Shown here in pieces: positions 7,376-14,844 of a stretch of 44,373 nucleotides of DNA. The DNA is taken from assembly GCA_016873845.1 (NCBI GenBank), contig VGVX01000016.1, forward strand, positions 1-44,373, written 5' to 3'. Under the pieces are notes generated by a model that had not been told where the DNA came from, did no database searches, and worked only from the letters and a program-made list of their open reading frames with translations. The position numbers and the translations under genes are program-made. The stretch is from Ignavibacteria bacterium (lineage in GTDB: Bacteria > Bacteroidota > Ignavibacteria > Ch128b). Position 1 is the stretch's first letter; every line of letters starts with the position of its first letter.

Positions 7376-8440
7376 TTATTCGTCCTTTTTCTGAATTTGC
7401 TCTAAAATATTGTACTTAGTCTGACGAGCCTTCCATCTATCGCGTGCAAACTTTTGCATATCTGTTATGGTATCCTTTTCGTCAATTATTTCTAGACCAA
7501 GTAATGTTTCAATTATGTCTTCTAATGTTACAATGCCGTCTAGCCCACCGTATTCATCAACTATCAAAGCGATGTGCTCCTTTTCTTCCAGTAATTTTTC
7601 CCAGAGGGTAAAAAGAAACATGGTTTCAGGTACGACTATAATTTCTCTTTTAATATCTCTAAGTTTTAGTTCGTGTTGGTCTTCTGCTAGTTTCTCAAAA
7701 ACAGATTGCCTAAAAACATAACCCATTATGTTCTCGTCTTTTCCCGAGTAAATGGGAATTCTTGAGAATTTCAAGTAATCCTTATTTTTTAAAAAATCTG
7801 CTAACGAAAGATTCTCATCGGCAACTACCAAAACAACTCTGGGCGTCATTATTTCGGTAACCCTAACATTTTTAAGTTTCAGAAGATTCTGAATTATTTT
7901 ATGTTCTTTGTCGGAAAAAACTCCTTCATCATTCCCAATGCTAGCAAGCGCAGCAATTTCTTCCCTACTCGTTGTTTGCTCTTGACGATTTTTAGAAATG
8001 GCTTTTGTTATAAATGCAGAAATCAGAACCAGAGGATAGGTAATAAAAATCATTACACGGATAATCGATGAAGTATACTTCGCCAAACTTCTCCAGTATC
8101 TGGCACCAATTGTTTTAGGAAAGATTTCGGTCAGAACTAAGATTAGGATTGTAAGTATTGCTGAAACTAATCCAAAGTATTCATCCCCAAATATTATAAC
8201 AGCTTGAGCACCTACACCGGCTGCACCAATCGTGTGAGCAACAGTATTCAACGAAAGTATTGCCGACAGTGGTTTGTCAATATTACTCTTGAGTTTTAAA
8301 AGTTTATTTGCCCAAGAGTTTCCATTTTCATATTTAACAATCAGAAATGAATTTGGAGTAGAAAGCAAAACAGCCTCCATTATTGAACAAATGAACGAAA
8401 TAATCAGGGCAAGAAATAGATAGGAAAGAAGTAGTACCAT
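7376..8440 (-). CDS. CNNM/CBS-domain membrane protein (hemolysin C/CorC-related family)
   Basis: Starting at the ATG at 8440 the protein has 354 residues. A TTG four codons upstream is possible but would only add MKEK. Residues 1 to about 150 form the CNNM transmembrane domain, with LLSYLFLALIISFICSIMEA at the N-terminus and the family signature TEIFPKTIGARY. Two CBS domains follow, with EIMTPR just before the first and DEYGGLDGIVTLEDIIE in the second. Relatives export Mg2+ or Co2+ or confer divalent-metal tolerance. The usual C-terminal CorC/HlyC domain is absent, and the protein ends soon after the second CBS domain. It is the first cassette after the attI-like site and has lower G+C than the next ones, close to the host background. 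Confidence 0.9.
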   Translation of the reverse strand: MVLLLSYLFLALIISFICSIMEAVLLSTPNSFLIVKYENGNSWANKLLKLKSNIDKPLSAILSLNTVAHTIGAAGVGAQAVIIFGDEYFGLVSAILTILILVLTEIFPKTIGARYWRSLAKYTSSIIRVMIFITYPLVLISAFITKAISKNRQEQTTSREEIAALASIGNDEGVFSDKEHKIIQNLLKLKNVRVTEIMTPRVVLVVADENLSLADFLKNKDYLKFSRIPIYSGKDENIMGYVFRQSVFEKLAEDQHELKLRDIKREIIVVPETMFLFTLWEKLLEEKEHIALIVDEYGGLDGIVTLEDIIETLLGLEIIDEKDTITDMQKFARDRWKARQTKYNILEQIQKKDE

Positions 8441-8502
8441 TTTTTCTTTCAAAGATAAATATTTTTCAAAGGAGATTGTTGTTTACATCAGTTCAAAATG
8501 CC

Positions 8503-8581
8503 ACCTAACTAGTGTAACAAAGCCATATGGCGTCTTTCATACCAATTTGGTTGGATAAACGCCATAATATTATTTTAACTT
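8503..8581 (-). other. attI-like primary recombination site
   Basis: The core ACCTAAC (8503-8509) reads GTTAGGT on the cassette strand and is identical to the right core of attC site 5, so it marks the start of the first cassette. The 72 bases between it and the recombinase stop codon hold nested symmetry: GCCATATGGC (8522-8531), ATGGCGT (8527-8533) pairing with ACGCCAT (8559-8565), and ACCAATTTGGT (8541-8551) inside that loop. It lacks the double long arms of an attC. Placement beside the recombinase and one single core fit an attI. The hairpin could also act as the recombinase terminator. Confidence 0.65.
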
Positions 8582-9457
8582 TCATTTAATTCCCTTTAAC
8601 ATTACCGCTTTATCTAATGGATTAACAATATTAGTCATAGATTTCTTACTCACGTGTGTATAAATTTCTGTTGTTTTTGAACTGCTGTGTCCAAGCAGTT
8701 CTTGTATGAACCTTAAATCTGTTCCGCCTTCTAATAAGTGTGTGGCAAATGAATGCCTAAGTGTATGTACTGTTACTCTTTTTTTAATACCGGTTTTTTC
8801 AACAGCACGGTTAAAAACATTTTGTATACTTCTTTCTGCTAAATGTACTCTTCCATTTCCACCTTCAAATAAGAATTCTTTAGGCTTATATTCTTTGTAG
8901 TATTGCTTAAGTTTTTCAAGCATGAATTCAGATAACAAAGTATATCTATCCTTTTTACCTTTTGCTTGCCTAATATGTATAAGTTTTCTGATACTATCAA
9001 TATCTCCTATTTTAATTCTTACGGCTTCACCTACACGTAACCCTGCAGAGTAAATCAACATCAGTAATGTTTTATGTTTTAGGTTATTAATAGAGTTAAA
9101 TATACTGATCACTTCTTCTTGGCTCAATATATCGGGGAGTTTTTTCTGCTTTTTTGGTCGTGGAATAGAATTAATAATTAAGGGTATTTTATAAAGCTCG
9201 ATGTAAAGAAATCGAAGAGCATTAATCATTTGATTTATCGAAGATGTTTTCTGTTTCTTATCTTCAATCAAATAAAGCAAATATTTTTTAATCTCATCGT
9301 TCAAAATATTTCTTGGGTGAACAGGCTTAAAGTAATTAACAAATGCTCTCAGACAGCTTAAATAAGATTTGATTGTTTTATAACTATAATTCCGTAATCT
9401 CATCTCGCTTCGGATGGTTTCAAAAAATCCTGGTGTTTTAGATAGAATTGTTTTCAA
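8582..9457 (-). CDS. Tyrosine recombinase of the cassette array (XerC/D-like, not classical IntI)
   Basis: This 291-residue tyrosine recombinase has a SAM-like N-terminal core-binding domain (about 10-95) and a complete catalytic set: Arg141 (SAGLRVGE), a Lys near 167 (AKGKKDR), His231 and Arg234 (HTLRHSF), His257 (LLGHSS) and Tyr266 (YTHVS). Classical IntI enzymes carry an extra segment of roughly 20-35 residues before the HTLRH motif, used to hold the folded attC. Here the stretch from 170 to 231 is the short Xer form, with no such insertion. No ATG precedes residue 19, so TTG at 9457 is the likely start. It is the only recombinase seen, 73 bases from the attI-like core, and reads toward the cassettes. 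Inference: it may integrate them, or the true IntI may be elsewhere. Confidence 0.85.
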   Translation of the reverse strand: MKTILSKTPGFFETIRSEMRLRNYSYKTIKSYLSCLRAFVNYFKPVHPRNILNDEIKKYLLYLIEDKKQKTSSINQMINALRFLYIELYKIPLIINSIPRPKKQKKLPDILSQEEVISIFNSINNLKHKTLLMLIYSAGLRVGEAVRIKIGDIDSIRKLIHIRQAKGKKDRYTLLSEFMLEKLKQYYKEYKPKEFLFEGGNGRVHLAERSIQNVFNRAVEKTGIKKRVTVHTLRHSFATHLLEGGTDLRFIQELLGHSSSKTTEIYTHVSKKSMTNIVNPLDKAVMLKGIK

Positions 9458-9780
9458 ATTTTTACTAATCGACTGAGATAAATTTTAAAGCTCCGCTTTG
9501 TAAGTCACACTTTAAAAAGAAAATCGCATTTCTATTACACCAACTCAGAGTTTAATTGCCTAATTCTATTTCTACTATGGTAAACCGCCTCAACATACTC
9601 AAAGGAATTGTTCTTTTCAAGCAAAAAGGTTGAAAAACGAATTTTTGTAAAAATAGTGAGTTATTGAATAGTAAAACTATAGTGAAACTAAGACTAAGAT
9701 TCAGATGAAGTATTCAATGATTTTTTACTCGATTAAAACTAAGAGTGGATCAGGAAAGTTTTTACGCTAAGTCAACTGCG
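9458..9780. other. Intergenic region between recombinase and T9SS-protein gene
   Basis: No convincing gene, RNA or strong hairpin was found in these 323 AT-rich bases. The region must hold the promoter of the recombinase. No LexA-type operator, as found before many intI genes, could be recognised. It also marks the junction between the array and the chromosomal genes. Confidence 0.5.
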
Positions 9781-10800
9781 TTATTTGAGCAGGATAAATT
9801 TCTTTGTAATTGAAAAAGCTCCGGATTTCAATTGGTAATAATATATTCCGCTGGATAATGGATAATGATTCGTCAGTTGATGGATGGAGAATGAAAAATT
9901 ATGAACGCCACTTTCTTTTAATCCATCCTCTAATGTGGCAACTTCTCTTCCAAGTGCATCGAAGAGTTTTAATGTGACGTGGTCACGGTTCATTAATGAA
10001 TACCTGATATTGGTCTGTCCGTTGAATGGATTGGGAAAATTTTGTGAGAGATTAAATTCATTGATCGGGGGATTATCGTTCACTTCTGTTGATAAATTCA
10101 AAAGCCATTGAATTCCATTTTGAAATATTTTTTTCCTTTCTTCAACGCTTTCATGAACTCCGCCAAGATAGGTTAAGCAATTTTGAGTTAAAACCTTTGC
10201 AGGCAAACCATTGTATGCGAGAATAGCATCGTAATCGCCGGATCTTGCAAGAACAACTTCACCGGTATATGTTTGCATTGCTCCATCTATATCAAGAGTA
10301 TAGGAGAAATTTTCAGCGCTGCCGTAAAATCCATTTGTTACTGGGTGGGTATGATTTACAATTGTTACAGAATCTGTGAAGTTGAAATTAGCTTCACCAT
10401 AAAGATGCAGCATAGAAGTCCACATACTGGCATGAATACTGTCAAGATTTATTACAGAATAAGCAAGATCATCGCCGATGAAATATACAGGTCTTCCCGA
10501 ATGATAAAACTGAAAGATTAAATCTACTATCTCATTGTAAATACCGCCTGATTGGTAGCTAAGATCGTTCCAAATTAATAAGTCGCTTCCATCGAGTGTT
10601 TCATAAGTAAGCGAATCTTTAACAACATCTGAATTTTGGATACCCATTGATGTGAGGTAGCTTTTGATCGAATCGATTTCATCTGTATAAAAATCGAAGT
10701 TCTTAACTATTGTAACTTTTTTTATCGACTGACTGTGCGAATCATGGCTAATCGAAAAGAAAACTATTAATGAAAAAACGATTGCGATCCTATTTCTCAT
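9781..10800 (-). CDS. T9SS type A sorting-domain protein with flavodoxin-like N-terminal domain
   Basis: The protein of 339 residues starts at the ATG at 10800, five bases after GGGAG. It has a Sec signal (IAIVFSLIVFFSISHDSHSQ). Residues about 30-235 look like a Rossmann/GATase-like alpha-beta domain (KKVTIVKNFDFYTDEIDSI, DLLIWNDLSY, GRPVYFIGDDLAYS) of unknown activity. The last 85 residues are a type IX secretion sorting domain: NFPNPFNGQTNIRYSL, then VTLKLFDALGREV, then SGIYYYQL and a basic KKFILLK end. The product is therefore expected to cross the outer membrane and be released or anchored. This is a strong marker of the Bacteroidota/Ignavibacteriota group. Confidence 0.85.
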   Translation of the reverse strand: MRNRIAIVFSLIVFFSISHDSHSQSIKKVTIVKNFDFYTDEIDSIKSYLTSMGIQNSDVVKDSLTYETLDGSDLLIWNDLSYQSGGIYNEIVDLIFQFYHSGRPVYFIGDDLAYSVINLDSIHASMWTSMLHLYGEANFNFTDSVTIVNHTHPVTNGFYGSAENFSYTLDIDGAMQTYTGEVVLARSGDYDAILAYNGLPAKVLTQNCLTYLGGVHESVEERKKIFQNGIQWLLNLSTEVNDNPPINEFNLSQNFPNPFNGQTNIRYSLMNRDHVTLKLFDALGREVATLEDGLKESGVHNFSFSIHQLTNHYPLSSGIYYYQLKSGAFSITKKFILLK

Positions 10801-11159
10801 ACACACTCCCAAAATTTTTGAAAAGATAAAAATATCCTCATCGGGTCATCTCTCCTAAATAAGCCTGCAGTTCAATCACTTTTGAGAATTATTGATCTTA
10901 GATGGTCTTATTTACCTCTTTGCTGTTACCTTCTGAAAACCAATCCAATATGCACAATCGGAAAAATCTTGTCAAGAGGAAAGGTTTTGGAAAATGGTCG
11001 TGAAGTTTTTATAAAAGTGCAAAATAAATTTAAGCTGAGGCGGAGACAAAAGTTTAGAGGTGTATTAGAGGATTACTTTTAACTATGGTTCTTAACAGCA
11101 CAAAAAAGTTTTTTTGTCTTAAAAACGTTGAAAATTTTTTTGTTAATAAATATCGTAGG
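10801..11159. other. Intergenic region upstream of the T9SS-protein gene
   Basis: No supported gene was seen. A plus-strand open frame at 10882-11082 has no ribosome binding site or recognisable product. AT-rich stretches near 11090-11150 could hold a promoter for the T9SS-protein gene, but no precise site is evident. Confidence 0.4.
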
Positions 11160-11186
11160 AACCCATCCGATAAATCTGGATGGGTT
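11160..11186 (-). terminator. Stem-loop after the lipoprotein gene
   Basis: AACCCATCC (11160-11168) pairs perfectly with GGATGGGTT (11178-11186) around a nine-base loop, 15 bases past the stop codon at 11201. The T-rich stretch that follows on the minus strand is interrupted, so termination is likely but may be incomplete. Confidence 0.6.
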
Positions 11187-11200
11187 TTACGATTCAGAAA

Positions 11201-11746
11201 CTAATCAGAGAGCAATTTAACTTTTAATCTAAAAGCGACATCTGCACTCGCGCGGAAATTAAATGGTGTTGGAGAAATTCCAGTAGCAGAAAGCGTCGCA
11301 GTGAAACGTCTATTAGTTGATGTGCTCAAGTAATTATTCATTGCTGTGACTTCTGCATCAGTCAATGTTAATGGAGCCGGCGTAGTAACAAAGTTAGCTA
11401 TATTCACTCCAGTAAATGTTTTCACAAAAAGTGGTGAACCGGTTAAATTTGCAATAGTGAGAGTTAGATTTCCGGTTGCACCAGTACCGACATCGATTGT
11501 TCTGAATGCAGACGTTACAAATTGAATACTTTCGACTTTATCTGCATAATCACGATAGACCTGAGTTGTATCGAGCCAGATTGATTTGCTTACTGATGCT
11601 GTCGAGGTCGAACCGCTCACGTTAAATGTTGCAGGCATCCAGATATTAATGTACATAAAATCGAATGCGTCAAGTATACAGCTTTGAAAAGAAAAGCTTG
11701 ATACGATTGTAAATGCTATTAGTAATGTTGATAAATTCTTTTTCAT
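11201..11746 (-). CDS. Hypothetical secreted lipoprotein
   Basis: The 181-residue product has a signal segment ending in FSFQSC, a plausible lipobox with Cys23, so it is probably a lipoprotein. The remainder is Thr/Ser/Ala-rich and beta-strand-like, with no domain I recognise. ATG follows GGAGG by nine bases. The gene lies 17 bases after the DUF6588-like barrel gene and ends at a stem-loop, so the two form an operon and the lipoprotein may be a partner of that outer-membrane protein. The partnership is an inference from position only. Confidence 0.7.
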   Translation of the reverse strand: MKKNLSTLLIAFTIVSSFSFQSCILDAFDFMYINIWMPATFNVSGSTSTASVSKSIWLDTTQVYRDYADKVESIQFVTSAFRTIDVGTGATGNLTLTIANLTGSPLFVKTFTGVNIANFVTTPAPLTLTDAEVTAMNNYLSTSTNRRFTATLSATGISPTPFNFRASADVAFRLKVKLLSD

Positions 11747-11763
11747 AATTTCTTTTCCTCCAA

Positions 11764-12645
11764 TTAAAATCCAAATGTTAATCCGCCGGTAAAGACTGAC
11801 TGAGAGCCAAGACTATAATCGGCGCTTAATGTTAAGAATGCTAAATTCAATGCCCCTCCGACTACTACACGAAATGTATTATCCCCATCAATATCAACGG
11901 AAATATTTCTGTCAACTCTTAGCAAAGGATTGCCGCTTGCAGGATCTCCTTTAATCTTGTAATCGAGCTTGAAGTTTGATGATTCATACTGCAATCCGCC
12001 ATAAGCTGTAAATACACCAAATGATTTACTCGCATGTGCATTGAATGCAAGATTTGTTGATGAAATTAGATTTGTAACTTCAAGTTTATTGTAAAGAACT
12101 TGAACTGCAACATCAAGAGGGATCAGCGGGATCCATTGGCTGATATTGTGTTTCACCCCAATTCCAAGAAAATTAAATTCGTTTTCATTGATATTGACAG
12201 AGGGAATAAAGCGAACAAGAAGTTCCGTCCCAAATGTGCTAATAGTAGCTTGAGGCACACCAAATGGAACACTTGTTTGATTGAAACCATCAGGATAAGT
12301 AACAAAACCGAATGGTCCGGAATAAATTCCCCCTTTGTTTCCCCAAATCGTTGCAGATGGATCACCAGAAGCGTATCCGGTTGGGAGCTTAGGATCAAAT
12401 GTTAGTTGGTCATTTGGAATAAAGATCATCATTCCTTTAATGCCGATCGAGAATCCAAAAATCTTTGCGACTTTTGCAGAATGAAATCCACCGGAATTTA
12501 ATCCAGTTCCAAGCGTAGTGACCATTGGCTTTACGTAGCTGATAATATCGTTTTCATCGATTTTACCGAATCGGTCATCTAATTGGGAATACGCCTGTCC
12601 AGTTAATAAACCGAAAATTGTAACTATAAAAATTAACTTTTTCAA
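11764..12645 (-). CDS. Outer-membrane beta-barrel protein, DUF6588-like
   Basis: The 293-residue protein has a Sec signal (MKKLIFIVTIFGLLTGQAYSQ). It then shows the pattern of an outer-membrane barrel: alternating strands, many Gly and aromatic residues and the terminal strand FTGGLTFGF ending in Phe. The arrangement resembles the DUF6588 family of Bacteroidota and Ignavibacteria, whose function is unknown. The start is TTG at 12645, preceded by GGAG at five bases. It leads the two-gene operon with the lipoprotein gene. Confidence 0.7.
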   Translation of the reverse strand: MKKLIFIVTIFGLLTGQAYSQLDDRFGKIDENDIISYVKPMVTTLGTGLNSGGFHSAKVAKIFGFSIGIKGMMIFIPNDQLTFDPKLPTGYASGDPSATIWGNKGGIYSGPFGFVTYPDGFNQTSVPFGVPQATISTFGTELLVRFIPSVNINENEFNFLGIGVKHNISQWIPLIPLDVAVQVLYNKLEVTNLISSTNLAFNAHASKSFGVFTAYGGLQYESSNFKLDYKIKGDPASGNPLLRVDRNISVDIDGDNTFRVVVGGALNLAFLTLSADYSLGSQSVFTGGLTFGF

Positions 12646-12858
12646 AGTAACTCCTATATTATTTTTTTAATATTTATAAGCGCCCTCACATATAAAAATA
12701 ATGTGATTCATTTAGGTGAATAATACAATTTTGTTTATTAAAAAAGAATTCCTTTTTCTTTTTTTATCGATAAATTCTAATTGAACACGATGTGAATGTT
12801 AAAATCATTATTCAAAAGAAAAAAATTTATCCGATAATGATTGTAAATCAATAAATAT

Positions 12859-12866
12859 TAAATTTG
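12859..12866 (+). promoter_or_regulatory. Possible Bacteroidota-type -7 element
   Basis: TAAATTTG matches the TAnnTTTG -7 consensus known from Bacteroidota, about 25 bases upstream of the vWA lipoprotein start. A weak ATTG lies roughly 15 bases further up. The 245-base divergent region 12646-12890 is very AT-rich, so a chance match is quite possible. Confidence 0.3.
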
Positions 12867-12890
12867 TATTGAAAATTCTTGGAGATCTGT

Positions 12891-13949
12891 ATGTTTTCGA
12901 ACTCTATCAGGCTTTTATTTTTACTCTCTGTAATTTTATTAATTTCAAACTGCCGGGAGACTCCTTCTGACAGTGAACTACCTCAAATTCCCCCTGATCC
13001 AAGCGGAAGTGTTCCAGTGTTGGTTAGGAATAATTTAGTTCCTTCAGGGAGTTTTGCAACAGTCAATGGTGAAAGAAGAAAATTAAATCTTTCTGGTATA
13101 GTCATAAATAATTATTCAGTCGACTTAAAAGGGACAAACGACGCCGGACAGAATGTTTGGATCGAGGTAGACAGCGTGAATAAAGGTATACTCGTAAATA
13201 GAGTCAGCCGTGGAAATATTCTTCCTGCTGATGTGGTTTTTTGTGTGGATGTGTCTGGAAGCATGCCAGCTGCCGTGGTTGATTCAATTTTGAACACAAT
13301 AAGTATTTTCGCAGATGTTTTATATAATTACGGAATAGATTTGAGATTTGGCGGAATTGGCTATGTAGGGGACATTCGAGGATATAAAAATCTTACAGGC
13401 GATGTTGCGAATTTTAAAAATTGGGTGCGCTCAACAAAGTTTGAAGATCCATCTACTGAGGTTTTATTTCCGGCTTATGGTTCAAGTTCGCTTTCTCAAA
13501 ATTCAGTAACAGCAATAAAATTTGCAGATTCTGCTTTTTCGTGGCGAAGCGGAGCTCAGAAAATTTATATTTTATTTACGGATGCACCAGTTAGTCCAAG
13601 CTCTCAAGTCAATTGGGCAAATGAATGGGTTGTTGCAAATCAAAAAGGCAAAGCTTCTGTAAATGTTGTATTCTTCGGTGACACCACAAAATATACAAAT
13701 CAATGGTATCCGCTGAATTTATCGAATCAAAATCCTAAGGACATTGCTTACGCCACAGGCGGAAGCTTCTCGCTCTTTCCCGGAACGGCTGAAGGCTTGG
13801 ATATTTCCAAACTTCCGATTACAAACGCATTAGCATCAAGTCATTCAATTGAGTTTTTATCAAAATCCGGATCGAGAAAAGTCAGAGTAATTCTTTCAGT
13901 CAGTTCGAATTACGACGGGCAATCGAGCTTCGTTGTAAATTTTCCGTAG
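12891..13949 (+). CDS. von Willebrand factor A-domain lipoprotein
   Basis: Starting at the ATG at 12891, six bases after GGAG, the protein has 352 residues. The signal ends in LISNC, a lipobox, so it should be lipid-anchored in the envelope. After a short Pro-rich linker and a beta-rich domain comes a vWA domain with the metal-binding MIDAS motif DVSGS near residue 120 and a later FTDAP that can supply a further ligand. vWA domains bind protein partners in a metal-dependent way. The partner is not identified by the neighbourhood, since the gene stands alone between divergent and unrelated units. Confidence 0.85.
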   Translation: MFSNSIRLLFLLSVILLISNCRETPSDSELPQIPPDPSGSVPVLVRNNLVPSGSFATVNGERRKLNLSGIVINNYSVDLKGTNDAGQNVWIEVDSVNKGILVNRVSRGNILPADVVFCVDVSGSMPAAVVDSILNTISIFADVLYNYGIDLRFGGIGYVGDIRGYKNLTGDVANFKNWVRSTKFEDPSTEVLFPAYGSSSLSQNSVTAIKFADSAFSWRSGAQKIYILFTDAPVSPSSQVNWANEWVVANQKGKASVNVVFFGDTTKYTNQWYPLNLSNQNPKDIAYATGGSFSLFPGTAEGLDISKLPITNALASSHSIEFLSKSGSRKVRVILSVSSNYDGQSSFVVNFP

Positions 13950-13967
13950 TTTGATCTTTAAAAAACG

Positions 13968-13990
13968 GAGGGATAATAATTTTATCCCTC
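13968..13990. terminator. Stem-loop after the vWA gene
   Basis: GAGGGATAA (13968-13976) pairs perfectly with TTATCCCTC (13982-13990), loop of five bases, 18 bases after the stop codon. There is no T run on the plus strand after it, although an A run precedes it, so the structure would be a better terminator in the reverse direction. Function as a terminator is uncertain. Confidence 0.5.
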
Positions 13991-14068
13991 TGCTATAATA
14001 AAAAATCTTCCTCAGAAATTTTCGTTTAGGGCATATTTTGTTTGAGTAAAAATATTTTAAAATAGTTC

Positions 14069-14116
14069 TTGACTTACAGTATACGTTAACGTATACTTGT
14101 ACAGAAAATATACGTA
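14069..14116 (+). promoter_or_regulatory. Sigma-70-type promoter with embedded 20-bp palindromic operator
   Basis: TTGACT (14069-14074) and TATACT (14092-14097) are separated by exactly 17 bases, a near-consensus promoter. The 20-bp perfect palindrome AGTATACGTTAACGTATACT (14078-14097) fills the spacer and covers the -10 box, and another half-site TATACGTA lies at 14109-14116. A dimer bound here would block polymerase. The tandem-MerR protein encoded 30 bases downstream is the obvious candidate, giving autorepression or induced expression. The normal 17-bp spacer is unlike classical MerR activator promoters, which need 19-20 bp, and points to repression. Confidence 0.8.
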
Positions 14117-14126
14117 AAAGGACACA

Positions 14127-14828
14127 ATGAAGAATAATTTTTACACTGAAGAAGAGCTCTTAAACAAAATTTCACTTTCCACGAAAGATTTTGAAGAGCT
14201 GAAATCTCATGCACTAATTGCTCCGGTAATTAAAAACAAAGGGAACACGGCCTTGTATGACAGCGATTCTATATTGGCTCTCGAAAAAATTATTCATCTC
14301 AAAGAGCTTGGTTATGGGATTGAAGAGATCAAGAAGATAATAAAAAAAGTTGGGCTGCCTGTAAAATCCGAACAAGAGCAAAAAGCAGAAAGCTTGAACT
14401 TTATAACAATTGGTGAACTATCTGAAAAGATAGGAGTCAATGCTCGTACTCTGAAGCACTGGGAAGAAAAGGGAATTATTGAGCCTGATGCACGGAGTGA
14501 GGGCGGAGTGCGATTGTATCAAGAAATATATGTTTTTTTTGGAGAATTGATTTTAGATCTCCAAATGTTTGGCTATTCGCTTGATGAAATTAAGGAAGTT
14601 TCGGATATGTTCAGAGATTTTGTTGCCTTGAGCAGCAAAGAAAATATTTATCCATTAAGTGAGTCAGTCGATAAACTAAAAAAGATGCAGGAAAAAATTA
14701 CTAACCTTTATTCGAAAATAAAAAAACTTACTGAGGGAATTGAGCGTTGGGATGAACTTCTTAAAAAGAAAAAAAAGGAAATAAATCAATTACTTCAGAA
14801 GTATGAAAAACAAAATCCGAAAAAATAA
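14127..14828 (+). CDS. Tandem MerR-type HTH transcription regulator
   Basis: The 233-residue protein has two MerR-like winged-helix units. The first (about 5-72) is divergent, with YTEEELLNKISLS, ALYDSDSILALEKIIHLKELGYGIEEI. The second (about 91-160) is canonical, with TIGELSEKIGVNARTLKHWEEKG, GGVRLYQE and MFGYSLDEIKEV. A Lys-rich coiled coil (about 175-233) follows in place of a sensor domain, so no metal-binding Cys set or B12-binding domain is present. The ribosome binding site AAAGGA lies four bases before ATG. A strong palindromic operator sits in its own promoter, and a radical SAM gene follows after 16 bases. Double MerR units in one chain are unusual, and may let one protein occupy the multiple half-sites seen upstream. 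Confidence 0.85.
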   Translation: MKNNFYTEEELLNKISLSTKDFEELKSHALIAPVIKNKGNTALYDSDSILALEKIIHLKELGYGIEEIKKIIKKVGLPVKSEQEQKAESLNFITIGELSEKIGVNARTLKHWEEKGIIEPDARSEGGVRLYQEIYVFFGELILDLQMFGYSLDEIKEVSDMFRDFVALSSKENIYPLSESVDKLKKMQEKITNLYSKIKKLTEGIERWDELLKKKKKEINQLLQKYEKQNPKK

Positions 14829-14844
14829 TCACGAAAGAAATTAA

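Larger units (their letters stand above)
1..9457 (-). mobile_element. Integron-like cassette array with adjacent tyrosine recombinase
   Basis: Five attC-like sites, one attI-like core and one tyrosine recombinase gene form a single array whose main genes all read leftward. Each cassette is bounded by matching core heptamers: for example GTTATGT at 295-301 and ACATAAC at 2231-2237, GTTAGCT at 2349-2355 and AGCTAAC at 4521-4527, GTTAGGC at 4645-4651 and GCCTAAC at 6682-6688, GTTAGCC at 6784-6790 and GGCTAAC at 7235-7241, GTTAGGT at 7361-7367 and ACCTAAC at 8503-8509. Such matched ends are expected if each cassette once existed as a circle. The cassettes to the left (1 to about 6700) look clearly richer in G+C than the rest of the window, as expected for foreign cargo. 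The array continues beyond the left edge. An integron is well supported. What is unusual is the recombinase and its orientation. Confidence 0.85.

Noticed and set aside
10882-11082. Plus-strand open frame of 66 codons
   Set aside because: No ribosome binding site, no recognisable domain, low-complexity basic residues. Treated as intergenic.
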